DNA of 64,000 bases from Acanthornis magna (GCA_036785705.1 JAWUZG010000084.1:6259001-6323000); one strand, 5' to 3'; shown: positions 49,326 through 60,790, counted from the first letter of the stretch. Numbers and translations: made by a program. Notes: a model not told the origin generated them from the sequence alone.

Positions 49326-52076
49326 TCAGTGTTTTTGCCTTAAAGATTTGGGGTGCTCTGTCTGCATATTGATGACTGTGTCCTCATGAAATAAGTCCTG
49401 CCTTGTCTACACTGTTACGTGTTCCAAGGATCGTGCTCTTAGTCTTCCAGTTCTTCGGGAAAATGGTACAAAAGAAGAGAGCAAACTCCTGAGTCAGTGG
49501 AGAAAGTGTTTGTAAGCAGGGTCATCCCTTCCACAGCCTAGAAACCAGCTGAGAGAGGAAGCTGAAATATCCTGGAGAGAGTTGAACTCCTGCTTCAGAG
49601 GGAGGCCGTGTGTCCCAGAGGAGAGCGAACATGGGAAGGCACAAAGGAAGTCTGTAACCAAAGCATTCTGGGCAAAAGGTTAGGAGTCTTTATTTGCTTT
49701 GTGTCCTTGTAGACTTGGGAGGTCTGGGAAGCCTGGGTCTTGTGGGGAGCAGATTTGCCAGACCAACGGGTAGGAGTCAGTGCTCAGCTTCTGAATCTCC
49801 CATGGTCTCTGTCAGGAGACAAAGTCTGGGATGCCAACAGCCTGGAAAGGGGTTACTGCTTCCATGAAAACACCCTGATATTGGTATTTTCTACATGAAT
49901 TATTTGTTTACTGTTGTTCAGGTTTCAAGGCTCCTTTTGAAATGATTGCAGAGAACAGTTAAGTGTGTTCTGCCTTATCAAAAGTTTTCTGTTTAGCAAC
50001 CCTCATCAGCATTTTAAAACATGCTGACATAAAAGGCTGAGAATTTTTGATATAAGATGCAATAAGTATTTAGGTCAAAGACTAATTAATCATTCAATAC
50101 AAGTCCGCTTTTTTTTAACCACGCTAATTATGAAGAAGACACACCAAAAGGTTAAAGACCTTTTGTACTTTTACAGTCCAGATAAGTGATCTTCCACACA
50201 GTTTTGGAACAGCTGAACTACGAAAAGGAAGAAACAGACAAAAAACAAAGTTATTTCAGTCTTGCTTCAGCATTTAAAATTTTCTCCCCCTTCTAATTTG
50301 TAAGACCATGTGAAGGAGCTTTTTGTTTGGTGTTGCAAAGGTGTTTGTCTCATTTTTACAGCTAAAAATCCTAATAAACATCAAGAGTTTGACTAAAGGA
50401 ATTTTGCCACAATGAGGAGAGTAGGCACAAAATGTTAAGACCAGAAACCCAGCTATTTTTTAGCTTTCACTGCAGGAAATACTTAGCAGTTCAAGGTAAG
50501 CATTTTCAATGGTAAGATTTTGATTAATGTTCTCAGTATTTTACAGCCACAGTCTATTAGTCCATGAGAACCACAGAATAACTTAGTTTCTGTTTCTGTG
50601 TTGTAAATGCAAGTGAATCCTCTTACAACCTCTCTCAAGTGAGAGCTAAGTCTGATTACAGTATCTGACATTGCCATCACTTTGTAGAGGCAGGTAAGTA
50701 CCGCACAATATGGGAGGGAACAGAAATTGGAGCTAGAAATTTTTCTTAAGATCTCAAGGAGCTTTACCAAATTCAGTTCCAAACCACAGCCCAAAACCAA
50801 CCCAATTTTCATTTAATCATTGCTAATGGAGACATCATTTCACTAAGCCCTAGCATCCTCCTCAGGCCCTGTAGGTGCCTGTCTGTGTTACAGAACACCA
50901 TCTAATAACCCTGTTCCATGCTCCTGGAAGAGGTGTGCCTGTGCCCAGTTAAAAGTGAATGCTATCTCATATATTAACTGGGGACTTTATACAAGGCAAG
51001 CCACAGCTTAGAGAGGGAGCTACTCTTACACTTGTGTTTACAGGACTCTGAAAACAGCCTGAAGACATAGGACATCTAAAAGTTTGCTGAATCGCAAATG
51101 GAGCATAATGTAAGAAAATCATCCTGTTGCAAAAATAAAAAGACTGACACCATTCTAAACTGTATAAGCAGGTAAAGCAATTTATTAATTAGTCTTGGCA
51201 TTGGCAAGGCATCACATGGAGTCAGAGAGGCAGCAGGGGTTTCTTAGTTGAAAGAAAAGTGGGAACAGAGGCATAACTCTTTAAAAACATAAAATAGTTG
51301 GAAAGCATAAGGGAATAAACTATCTTCCATGTCCACTACCAGCAGGAAAAGAAGAGATAGGTTTATGCCAGGGTATGGCTAAGTCAGTTTAGAGTAGGGA
51401 ATACCTTTGAACAGTAAAGAACAGTGAGGCACTGAACTAGAACATTAGAGGAAATGTTAGGAATCTGTCACTGGAAATCTTTGAAAAGAGGTTAGGCAAA
51501 CATCTGTCAGGAATAACGTAGATACAGCAGACATGACTGACACTAAAGGAATTAGGTTATCTCTTGAACTCCATTCCTGCTCTGTGTTTATTGGAACCTC
51601 TGAAAAAAAATTTCTTTGCTAAGACTTCCTGAAGGTTTTTTAAGTTATAGCTGTGATCATCTGTGTTTTGAATCCATCCATAGGAATCGGTGTTTGCTGG
51701 AATGTCACAAAAGGCAGCAGTGATGGGACTGGCTGCCACCTCTGTACCTGTGGTCTCACAAGAAATCCCATTTACAGTAGTATATCTCCAAATATCTTCA
51801 AAATTAGGTTTCATATTACCTCTGTGTTATGGGAACTACTTTTGCATTGGAAGTAAAACTACGCCATCAAGAAATAGGATAGCAGGGAATGGATGCCCTT
51901 CCTATTCCAGTAAAAAAAATGAGAAGTCTTGTGTGGCATGCTGCAATACAATAGATTGGTTTTATTTACCAGATGAATAGACAACATGAATAATGATCTG
52001 TTCATCAGTAAAACAGGAAAAAATAGCAAAAGAAAAATTTCTTTCGAAGTGTTTACTGACTTAGCAATCTAACAGC
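49326..52076. other. Intergenic DNA between IRAG1 and LYVE1
   Basis: 2.75 kb without a supported gene. An old CR1 copy lies at about 51,310-51,600. A 109-codon minus-strand open frame at 50,483-50,812 has no coding features. Confidence 0.75.
51310..51600 (+). repeat. Old CR1 LINE, 3' fragment
   Basis: Diverged CR1 phrases in order: GATAGGTTTATGCCAGGGTA, GAGGCACTGAACTAGAACAT, CTGGAAATCTTTGAAAAGAG and GGCAAACATCTGTCAGGAAT, then TTGAACTCCATTCCTGCTCT. Borders approximate. Confidence 0.75.
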
Positions 52077-52084
52077 CTTATCTC

Positions 52085-52376
52085 CCTTCCTCAGCCGTGC
52101 TTTCTGAATCAGCAGTAGTGAAATTTTCCAGCAGCCCCTACATGAAAGCGAGTGGAAAGGGTGATTAGGGGTTTCCGGTCTGTGACCTCGCCCCGGAGTG
52201 GGACAATCAACGCATTTGCTCTGACATTCTTTCTATGAAACCGTGCAGTGACAGCTGAAGCTGCTTTCCAGAAGTCATCTCATAATCTGACAGCATCCAA
52301 TACCTTGACTTTTCTTAGCACAGGAGACAAACTACCTTGAATTTCCTAATTTTCTGAATTTTCCTAGCTGGTGGCA
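52085..52376 (+). promoter_or_regulatory. LYVE1: Putative LYVE1 promoter and 5' UTR
   Basis: The bases before the LYVE1 ATG contain a locally CpG-containing patch at 52,140-52,210 (GGGTTTCCGGTCTGTGACCT, CGCCCCGGAG) in AT-rich surroundings, and the motif TGAATCAGCA at 52,105-52,114, which on the other strand is TGCTGATTCA, close to a MAF half-site. No TATA box is evident near the start. The transcription start is not determinable from the sequence; the call rests on position. Confidence 0.45.
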
Positions 52377-52458
52377 ATGGCAACTTATCTCGGAGTTACC
52401 TCAGCAACGTTTTTCACCTGGGTTATGGCATTCCTGGCTCAAAATTACTTTGTAACAG
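52377..52458 (+). CDS. LYVE1: LYVE1 coding exon 1, signal peptide
   Basis: 27 codons plus one base: MATYLGVTSATFFTWVMAFL followed by AQNYFVT. Start context GGCAATGG. Hydrophobic core at 10-21 and a likely cleavage near 21-27. Donor ACAG|GTATGT. A second in-frame ATG at residue 17 would leave only a very short signal and is less likely. Confidence 0.9.
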
Positions 52459-55400
52459 GTATGTAAAATTCCACTTTTTAAAGTCTTGAAAAATGTATCT
52501 GGATTTACAAACAAAAATGTGGGGAAGGAGCGTGTGTAAATGTGTTTCTGGCAGAGGAAACCACAGGGTTTTGAGAATATAGTGAAACAAAAACTAGCAT
52601 GTAGGGAAACTTTCATTTTTGTTCTCATTTAACTGCTGAAAATGCTGAAGCCTTTTCATCTAAATGCCATAGAACTGCTTATTTTAAAGGTCTGGTATCA
52701 CATTTAGGATTAAGCTCAGATCTATTGAAATGTAACTTTATTTTGTATTATTTTAAATACCAGAGCAAACAGTTTCATACAATCCTCAGTGAGTGAAACA
52801 TGAGACTAGTTCTCTTTCAAATTCCATTATCAAGTTGACACAACCTATCCTAACTGCAGTAGCTGCTGGAATATCTGCAGATACTCAATGCACATCAGAA
52901 GCCTCCAGATGCTTCACTGTAATTTTCAAGGAGTAAATATTTGTTCTACTTAAAGAACATATACAGTTATTGCAGACAATTGATTTTCTCACCTACTGAA
53001 AGACTTCTGAAGGAGACCTGGCCTGAGTGAATTGGATGCTCAGATCAAGTCCTGTTGAAATTCCACAGGACTGGAGTACCTAACAACAGCAGTGTCCTCC
53101 AGCAAAACCAACCACTGTACAATTCCCACTGGGGAAAAGGAGAGCTTGAGTCCTGTTCCTCACAGCTGTTTGGATGCCACTTAGCTCCCTCCAAGGCAGT
53201 ACCCTCCCTTGGGATACCATCTCATGCACCCTCATAGTTCCAAGGGCTCCAGTTAAGCTCAGGGCCAAGCTCCAGCTGTGTCTTGAAGCTGTTCTGTGGC
53301 ATGTCCCGACCCCTCCTGTAGTGATTTGCTGACTGGACTTCACAGATGGACTCTGGATTTAGGCTGTAGGTAGCCATGTCACCAGGATAGACTGCAGGCC
53401 TGTGTAGAACCATCTCCTGCTGGTCCCAAAGGGACTTTGTGGATGTCTGACTGATTGTCTTGCTCCCTCTGGGGCTTCCAGTGAAACCTGCATTATCACC
53501 ACAGTGGTGCTGTGGAACTGTGCCCTGGTCAGGGAGGGCACTGCCCTGCCTGTCACCCTCTGGAGTGAGCTCCTGGCTCCTTTCCTTGTGGAACAGCCTC
53601 ATTCTTGCTGCTCCCTGACACCAGCAGCCAAAGGAAACTCTGTAATAAATCAGAGTGAAGGTTAGACTCAAGGCAAAGAGAAAATCAACAGCTTCCCTGA
53701 AAAAAGCAAAAAAGAGAACTGATGCACAAGGCAAATACCCATAGCTTACAAAAACTGAACAATTTTCTTCCTGTTCTATGGCAACTTTGTCTTGCTCTGA
53801 GGTTCTTCTACCTAGGTCTTCCCACTTATTTCAGTAAACCAAATTTTTAACCCAAGACTGAAATACTGAGCAGAATGTGCCTGTACTCAGTAACCTAAAT
53901 AGAGCAAAGCTTAAAGTACAGCTATGTGCAGCTTGTGGACCAGAAAGGATAATGTGCTTCTGAAGGATTAGTCTGTCTCCTGTACAAACTCAGTCATCTT
54001 TAAAACAGAATTTAGATGTGATTTAAGAAGTGATGAAAATACTTGAAGAGGCTACTGTTCTCTTTCTGGATTCCTTCCTCACACTGTGAAATTCATAAAT
54101 TTTACAAAATGTATCTTTTACATCACCATTTTGTTTCAAAAGTCTTAGCAAATTTTAAGACACAACTTTGGTCCATACCCTAGTCACTTTTCTTATAATG
54201 TGCAACTTAGTTTTCTGGTACTGAATTTCTATATTATGCAGTGTATCTATCATGCAGTACACATATAAAAATATTTGTCCTGTAATTCAATGACTAAAGA
54301 CTGTAGCAGTTCACAAGTACCTAGGTAATTTTCTAAGATGTCATTAAATTCCTTTGAGTCAGCTGCTCAGCTTTATTTGAAATTTGTGAAGTAGGTCATT
54401 GAGAAGTTTTTTTCTCAACATTACGTTTTTTAGAAGTTGTATTGGCTCAAATCTGAAGATAGGCAAATAAGAGACTAAAAAAGGTAGATTTGAAGTCCTT
54501 GATACCTACACAGAGACCTTCATTGAGCAACAGAGCTTCTCTGCACCCCCCTGCAATGTATTTGGGCTTGACTTTTGCTCAGGTCAGGACTGGATATAGC
54601 CAGTTTGTCTGGTTTGTCTGTGGGGACTGCTCAGGTGTTCAGTGGCTTTCCATCTCTGCTGGGATAAAGCCACCTGATTCGATGATTGCTCTACTAAATG
54701 TTTAAGTCCAATTAAACTAAATGCAGGGATAGCAGAGATGCATCATTTTCGAGAAGCCATTTCCAACCTCACCCCATCCAGCGGTAGCAGGAGCTAAAAG
54801 CCTGTCTGGTTTTTTAGCACTCCACACTAGCTTAGTCACCTTTTATCCCTTTCTCATCACAAGAGTGCCTTGGCTGCCAGTTCTATCTTTTCATTCATAA
54901 AATTCAGTTTAACTTGTCTTGCTAAGAAGTCATGGGGTGAATTTGCAGGCATCATTTCATCCTGCCTTGAGAGATTGCCTGTATTCTGAAGCACAGGTTT
55001 TATGAAGTATTCATTACTGTACATACCTAGTGAATACAGTCTGAAAAACAAACAGAGCAAGGAACTAGCACCTGTGGCTGATGGCTATCTGACATGTCTG
55101 CAAAGAAATGCTGAAATGTCTAATTTAACAAGGCAACATATATATAACACAAAAAGAAAACATCTTTTTTTCCAATATATGCTTCCAGTGAAATATGGAG
55201 GCAAAACGGTTATATCCTTTCTCCTTGTTTGTGCCAAATCCTGAATTTTGTACTATGCCCTTAACACAGGCTAAGAAAGAAGAGCTGGTGTAACCTGAGC
55301 TATGCACTTGCTGGTGCAGGTGTCACGAAGAGTGTGCCAGCTGTGGCTATCTGAAAAGCTGGATGCACTGCCTGGAAAAGTGTCATAAATTCATCTGGCC

Positions 55401-58400
55401 TATCTCCTCTTTTCCTGCTCCCTGCCAAACACAGTACACTGAGCACTTGACAATGGCTGGGGGATGGAAGCATCAAGCCAAGCTAGGGAAAAAAGAAAAA
55501 AGAGTTTAGGAGGAATAAGGAACACCAGGATTGATAAAATATTTATATTTTCTTACTGGTCTATTAATTCCATGATAAATTATGTGAAATACCTTTGATT
55601 TTATATACCTTATCATCTTGATAAGAAGAGTGTAATGACAGAATCAGTGCCATGGTGCAATTGCTAGCTTTAATTTACTAAAAATAGAAAAAAAGGACAA
55701 AAGCCTGTATATGCATTTAGTCTAATAACAGCCAAATCTCTTGAAATTCTAGACTATTGTGTTAAAAAATATGTTCTGTTTTTAAAAGATGTCTTTTATA
55801 CTATAAATTAATTTCTACTATCCTCAAGCTAGAAACTTTTAAAAATGTTCAATTCAGTTGAATGTGATCTTAAATTCTTCATGAGGAATAAATGCTAATA
55901 TTAAAATACTAACCTTGACTATTTTATGGCTTAATTACAGGTTCCATGCATTCATCTTGCAGGATCATGGGTATAGGAATTTATCTTGATCAGAAAGTGA
56001 ATTTCTCAGGAGCAAGTAATGTCTGTAATCAATTCAATCTACAGTTGGCAAGAAAAGACCAAGTTGAAGAGGCTCTGAAACGTGGCTTAGAAACATGCAA
56101 GTATGTGTCATCAGCTGGTGGCTCACCACCTTTAGTGAACACCTTCACACACACCTGAGGCTGGTGATAAACCTCATACTAAAAGCACTGATGCTTTTTA
56201 TTGTAGCTTTGGATGGGTGAAAGATGGATTTGTTGTTATTCCTCGGATAACATCCAACCAGAAATGTGGTCAGGGCAAAACTGGACTCGTGCGATGGAGT
56301 GCTGAAAAGCATCGAACATTTCATGTCTACTGCTTCAATTCCTCAGGTATGTAAGCATGACAACTAAATTTTATGTGTGTTTTGGCTCATATTAGTTTTC
56401 TTTAATCTGCATGAAAAAATCATAAAAAGTGAGTGAGTTCCTATAATTTGTTGACCCTTTTCTCCCAGTCTTAAATATTGTCAAGCTTGGAACCTTCCAA
56501 GAAATATAAAAGGTGAATTCTCTTAATCCCAATTAATAATTTGGTGCTGCCATGAAAGCTTTTGAGGAAGAGTTGTTTTTACCATTCTGTATTGTTGACA
56601 CAATGCTCTTAATATCTTTTGATTATTTGGGCATGATAATTTAAAAGACAGTGAAGTGAATCTTTAATTGGGGTGTCTGTGTGTGGAGTGTCTGTTCTTG
56701 TAAAAAGGCCAGGAGTAGTGTACTTCAGGAAAAACGGAATTTTTGTTTGGTAAAGGGGAACGTATCCATTAAACTACATTAAATGATAAGCCAGAACTGC
56801 CAAGAGAGCATGAAGTCTACTAGATCCACAATCTATTATCAGTAAAATCCAACAGCTTTCTTTAATTTGTATTAGTGTTTCAGTGCATGAAATTTGTGTT
56901 ATTCTGCATCAAAAGTGTTGGGTAGGTTGGGTAACGTTAAAGAGGCAGTAACTAATTCCAAATTACTTGCTTCATTTCGCTTTAATTAAAAGAAAATAAC
57001 TACATATACTGTTAAGAGTATGTGAAGAAAGTTAAGCTTGCCCAATGGTTAGAAAACTATTTAATGTATATTTCACATGCGGATGATTCTGCATTCCTTT
57101 ATTTTAATTTCCAAACTGTTGCCTGTTCTAGGCATTTCTTACCCAAAATATTTGTCAGAAGCTCATTCTGTCAATTTTCTTGTGCCAAAAAAATTGCCAA
57201 AAGCTCTTGAGCACCATAGTGGAAAAAGTGTTCAAGCCCCTGCCCTTTGGCATTTTATTCTGCAAACATGACTGCGTCATCAGACTTCCCACAGGGATTC
57301 AGTTGGAAAACAGTACATACTTCATTTCCCTCTTCTTTATGTTGTAACCTGGTTATTACTTTAGTGAAATTTTTATAGCTTTACAAAATACAGAGCTTCT
57401 CTAGCAAAGTAGAAGTTTCAGATCTTCTCAGTAGCCTGATTCAGAACTCAGCTTTTCCAATTCCATATAAAAGCTCACTTGCACCTACATTTTTATACAG
57501 ACAACATTCACTTCTATTAAATGTTTTAATTTCTGAAAATTACTTCTTTTTCTTCAAACCTGAAGGTTGTTGTTTTGTACTGTTACTTCCTAACCCATCC
57601 CCCCCCTCCAATTAGAATCATATCTCTTTAATACCTCACACTGCTGCCTGATTCATTTGAAACATTTATGGGCTACTTTTTTTTTTTTTTTACTGGAAAT
57701 CAAATTAATTTTCCAAGTATCAAGAGTCCATGTGTATATTTTGAACATACACATAATATCATACAAATATTTTTGAATATTGAATTTGCAGTTAAGCCTT
57801 CTGCTCTGTGGGATGTTATACTGTTGGGTTTTATATGCAGTATTGTTCTAAGTACTTTTCAGGAGGAATATAGTCATTGGTTTCCAATCATAAAATGAGT
57901 ACCACACTTGCTCAAAAGGATGTTTAACTATGTGAGTAATGATAAAAGCTGTGTCATCTAGGTTGCAACCACATATTTGAAATAGGGATGCCTGGTTTGG
58001 GTAAAGCTTTTGTGAACAAACAAATAATAATTTCCAGAAGGGAAAGGCTGAGGAACAATCAATAAATGTGTGTGCAGCAAGGACAAAACTGGCATCCAAC
58101 ACAACTTCTATGTCTTTCCTTTCCCTGCTGCAGATGTCCAGATTAATTCATGTGAACCAGACCCAACTACAACTACATTTCTTTCATCAAGTGCATCAAC
58201 GGACTCAACTGCACATTCAGCCTCTGATTTGACTGAGAACATTACAGCAGTGCCCACTGTGATTGTGACTGAGTCAGAAAAATTCCTGAAAAACAAATTT
58301 CGGATCATATGCGTAACTGAAACGATCTTACCAACAGAGGGGCCTACCACACAAATGCCAGAGGAGCACTCACCCACTGACTCTCCCAAACACACTCCCC

Positions 58401-60198
58401 ATCTGGCTTTTAAGAATGACGCTGTTGTTTTTGGAGGTAAGGGTCTTATGTGATAGTCATTTAATGAAAAGAGCCAATTATGCAGAAGTCAGTAGTCAAA
58501 CTGTTGACTGCTATTTTTGTTTGCTGCTGCACCATCCATTTTGATATAGCTGAACCTGGAGGCAGAATAGGAGTGTTATGGTTTCACAGAAGCAAAGCTT
58601 CTAAGGCAGAAGATTTTAAAATAGTTTTGAAGTAGAACTAAGGTCTGATTTTATACATTTTGATAAGATTTTAATATGAAACTGTGGAAGTTCATTTTGG
58701 TTAACGTGATTTGGGGTTAATGCATTTCTAAAAAAGTCTTGGCAAACACTGTTCTCAGAGTAATGGAAAATTCATCAGGTTCTTAAAAACAAAAGAAGCC
58801 AAGAATGTTTTAAGGAGAATTATTCTCAAATATGAGGTATAAGTAAGCAATCTTAATATAAAGCAGTGGAGAAACAGACTAAATATGAGGAAAACCATTC
58901 TAACTGTAAGGATAATTAATCACAAGAATGTGTTCTCTAGGCAGGTTGTAAACACCCTCCAATGTGCAGATTAGACAAATATCTGTCAGGGATGGCCTAA
59001 ATACCAGTTTTAGTTTATCTTGAAAGAAATGAGCAGGAGTAACTCACCTTTTCATGTTCCTAATACCTCTATTCTTCAGTTGATGTGTATGTACTCTTAC
59101 ACTAGACTGGTTTTAAAAGAATCCAGATTTATGCTCATGAGCCTTTAGAAGATCAGCATTAAGTACATACATAAAAGCTCTGTTCTTATATCACTTTTAT
59201 CTCTAGGTATCCCCACGGCACTTCTTGTACTGGCAATTGTCTTCTTCATTATTTCAGTTGTTCTAGCAGTTTGTTATATCAAAAAGTAAGTTGCTTATTT
59301 TCTTTTCTCTCCTGGACTGAGTTAATTCCTAGAGTACAATCAGTGAATATTTAAAATATATACTAAAGAGCAAAGAAGCAATGATGATGACATAATAGTG
59401 TTGCACACATTTTAAAAATCTTAAACCCTGTTTTTATGCAGGTAAGTTTATTGTTGCTGTTGCCACTCTGTGCTTTAGAAAAGAACAAAACAAAATTGCC
59501 TATTTTTAACTGGTCAACCATGCCTAGTGTGACACATTTCCAAGGGTGTCAAAATAGCAACACTGAAGTGTGCATCTGTTCATATATAAACCTGTTTATG
59601 CAGTTTTATCCTTCTTTTTTCTTCTATGTCAGACTCAAGGTGAAAAATTTTATCATTGGATTATGATTTTGCTCAGAAAAAAGTAATTGTTGAACTCATT
59701 TGTCAAACGTAAGGACCTTAAATGCAGTGCATCATTAAATGCTACTGAAAGGTGTGTGTTTCTCACACCCTAGCCCAGACAGATTCATCATTGTGTACCA
59801 AAAATCATGAATATATATTGTCTGTTTTTTAGAACATACCAAATCTTTGTTTAGAAAGCCCACTGCTTGCAAAGACACAATGATCTAGCATGTAATATCC
59901 TCTGTGAGACTTTTGCTAAGGTATGGTAGAGCAAGTTAATTCTAGCTGTTTGAGTGATACTACTGAACTATGTGAGTATTTCTGCTTTACTATCCTTTTT
60001 TCTTTTTAAAGGTACAAGAAAACCTTACCATTTTTTAACAAGAATCAACAAAAAGAAACAGTTGTAACTACTGCTCTCAAAGAGACAAAATCAAATGACC
60101 AAACACCTGAGAAGGAAACACAGAATAACGGAAATAAGGTAGAAGAGTGTAAAACTAAGCCTGAGGCCACAGTAAAATGTCTAGAAGCAGAAGTTTAA
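52377..60198 (+). CDS. LYVE1: LYVE1: lymphatic vessel endothelial hyaluronan receptor 1, six coding exons, 316 aa
   Basis: LYVE1 is a type I membrane glycoprotein that binds hyaluronan through a Link domain and serves in leukocyte entry to lymphatics (known). The joined exons give 951 nt; human LYVE1 has 322 residues. Signal peptide at about 1-22; Link domain with all six family cysteines, C34, C56, C80, C101, C123 and C134; sequons at N48 and N125, the second matching a human site; a Thr/Ser-rich mucin-like stalk at about 136-225 that keeps C187, equivalent to the human dimer-forming C201 (IICVTE); membrane helix at about 231-252; cytoplasmic tail ending CLEAEV exactly as in human. The start has G at -3 and +4. 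Compared with human, hyaluronan-contact Y87 is F82 and K108 is Q103; I97, R99, N103 and K105 are retained. It follows IRAG1 in the same orientation, as in mammals. Confidence 0.96.
52715..53221 (-). other. Putative 3' UTR of the antisense gene in LYVE1 intron 1
   Basis: On the minus strand, about 480 bases follow the stop codon at 53,222-53,224 before an AATAAA. No coding signal. Extent inferred from the polyadenylation signal. Confidence 0.5.
52737..52742 (-). terminator. Polyadenylation signal AATAAA, minus strand
   Basis: TTTATT on the + strand, read on the minus strand as AAAATAAAGTTACATTTC. It lies where a last exon ending at 53,222 would need it. Confidence 0.5.
53222..53696 (-). CDS. 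Unrecognised terminal coding exon, antisense within LYVE1 intron 1
   Basis: On the minus strand a long pyrimidine tract (CTCTTTTTTGCTTTTTTCAG) leads straight into an open frame of 157 codons in entry phase 2, ending in TGA. The codon choice (many CAG, GAG, CTG, GGC) and G+C are those of a real exon and unlike the surrounding intron. The first residues, EAVDFLFALSLTFTLIYYRV then SFGCWC, look like one membrane-spanning helix followed by cysteines; the rest is a polar tail of about 125 residues with Tyr-containing segments and the end WSPWNYEGA. An AATAAA follows about 480 bases on. So it looks like the last exon of a gene for a membrane protein, possibly a multi-pass type with a cytoplasmic C-terminus. 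I do not recognise the family and found no upstream exons; they may lie at higher coordinates or beyond the window. A decayed remnant cannot be excluded, but there is no frameshift or internal stop. Confidence 0.62.
55941..56100 (+). CDS. LYVE1: LYVE1 coding exon 2, first half of Link domain
   Basis: It encodes SMHSSCRIMGIGIYLDQKVN, FSGASNVCNQFNLQLARKDQ and VEEALKRGLETC, with C34, C56 and C80. Human has SCRIMGITLV and LAGKDQVETALKASFETC. Acceptor TTAATTACAG, donor TGCAA|GTATGT. Confidence 0.96.
56207..56346 (+). CDS. LYVE1: LYVE1 coding exon 3, second half of Link domain
   Basis: It encodes FGWVKDGFVVIPRI, NQKCGQGKTG and FHVYCFNSS, with C101, C123 and the sequon N125-S-S. Acceptor TTTTTATTGTAG, donor CTCAG|GTATGT. 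Confidence 0.97.
56347..58133 (+). other. LYVE1: LYVE1 intron 3
   Basis: 1.8 kb, AT-rich, with a T run at 57,679-57,691. No gene or transposon recognised. Confidence 0.8.
58134..58436 (+). CDS. LYVE1: LYVE1 coding exon 4, mucin-like stalk
   Basis: 101 codons. It completes the Link domain with C134 (NSCEPDP), then runs into a Thr/Ser/Pro-rich stalk (PDPTTTTFLSSSASTDST), contains a sequon at NIT, the conserved RIICVTE with C187, and ends AFKNDAVVFGG before the membrane helix (human AFKNEAAGFGG). Acceptor CCCTGCTGCAG, donor GGAG|GTAAGG. Confidence 0.96.
58437..59206 (+). other. LYVE1: LYVE1 intron 4
   Basis: 770 bases; an old CR1 fragment lies at about 58,850-59,010. Confidence 0.8.
58850..59010 (+). 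repeat. Old CR1 LINE, 3' fragment
   Basis: Diverged CR1 phrases in order: GACTAAATATGAGGAAAACC, ATTCTAACTGTAAGG, CTAGGCAGGTTGTAAACACC, and GACAAATATCTGTCAGGGAT followed by GGCC. Similar in kind to the copy at 51.3-51.6 kb. Confidence 0.75.
59207..59285 (+). CDS. LYVE1: LYVE1 coding exon 5, membrane helix
   Basis: It encodes GIPTALLVLAIVFFIISVVL then AVCYIK (human GVPTALLVLALLFFGAAAGL then GFCYVK). Acceptor TTATCTCTAG, donor AAAAA|GTAAGT. Confidence 0.96.
60012..60198 (+). CDS. LYVE1: LYVE1 coding exon 6, cytoplasmic tail
   Basis: 61 residues and TAA. It contains LPFFNKNQQKETV (human FPFTNKNQQKEMI), a Lys/Glu/Thr-rich middle, and the C-terminus VKCLEAEV. Acceptor TTTTTCTTTTTAAAG. Confidence 0.96.
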
Positions 60199-60790
60199 AG
60201 GAAAGAATGTACAGTTCTTGATGGAATTATAAAATTACGCACACGGAACTTAGCAATGCTTTTAGCATAAGTGATTGTAAATATTCATATTTTCTCTATC
60301 TTTAACATATGCAACCTCGTTTTTTAAAAATTACACCTTTGGCAACAAATATTCTCACAGGAGAATGTGGTATCTCATTTACTTGAAATAAATTTTACAA
60401 ATCCATATTACAGCTCATTTTTCATCTTTAATAAAGAAGTAATTAGGAATATGCTATTATTGACATGCACCATGTTATTTAACGATTTGCATGGAATTCA
60501 GATCAATATATAATGAAAAGGTTTTTATATCTGGTCTGCTAACCTAAGGCCAGAAATAAAATGATTATACTATAGTTCTTCTTCATGCAGATTAGCTTAT
60601 TTCCATTAAGTAGATGCATGCTGTTTTTAAAGAAATCTGTTTACAAACAGAAGCAATAGTGCTGTTTACAAGGGAGTAAGAACTCCAAGGATTAACGCAC
60701 TGTCATTCAAATGCCCAAGGAAGGGTACAAAGATGCTGATGTTTATATATATAAATGAATAAATTTCTTAGATACCTTCATCATATCATA
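60199..60790 (+). other. LYVE1: LYVE1 3' UTR (probable)
   Basis: No coding signal. AATAAA occurs at 60,387-60,392 and 60,430-60,435, and again near 60,556 and 60,758, so alternative ends are likely. Which is used cannot be told from sequence. Confidence 0.6.
60387..60392 (+). terminator. LYVE1: Polyadenylation signal AATAAA, LYVE1
   Basis: AATAAA in TTGAAATAAATTTTAC, 190 bases after the stop; a second at 60,430-60,435 lies in CTTTAATAAAGAAG. Confidence 0.6.

Larger units (their letters stand above)
52459..55940 (+). other. LYVE1: LYVE1 intron 1
   Basis: 3.5 kb. It contains the minus-strand exon described separately (52,715-53,696). The remaining 53.7-55.9 kb was read on both strands for more exons of that gene; nothing convincing emerged. 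Confidence 0.85.

Noticed and set aside
54490..54705. 71-codon + strand frame and its reverse complement, considered as another exon of the antisense gene
   Set aside because: No membrane segment, and no phase-compatible donor on the minus strand.
55282..55430. Minus-strand stretch with a fair acceptor and 38 open codons, considered as an upstream exon of the antisense gene
   Set aside because: It ends in a stop with no suitable donor before it, and its composition is not membrane-like.
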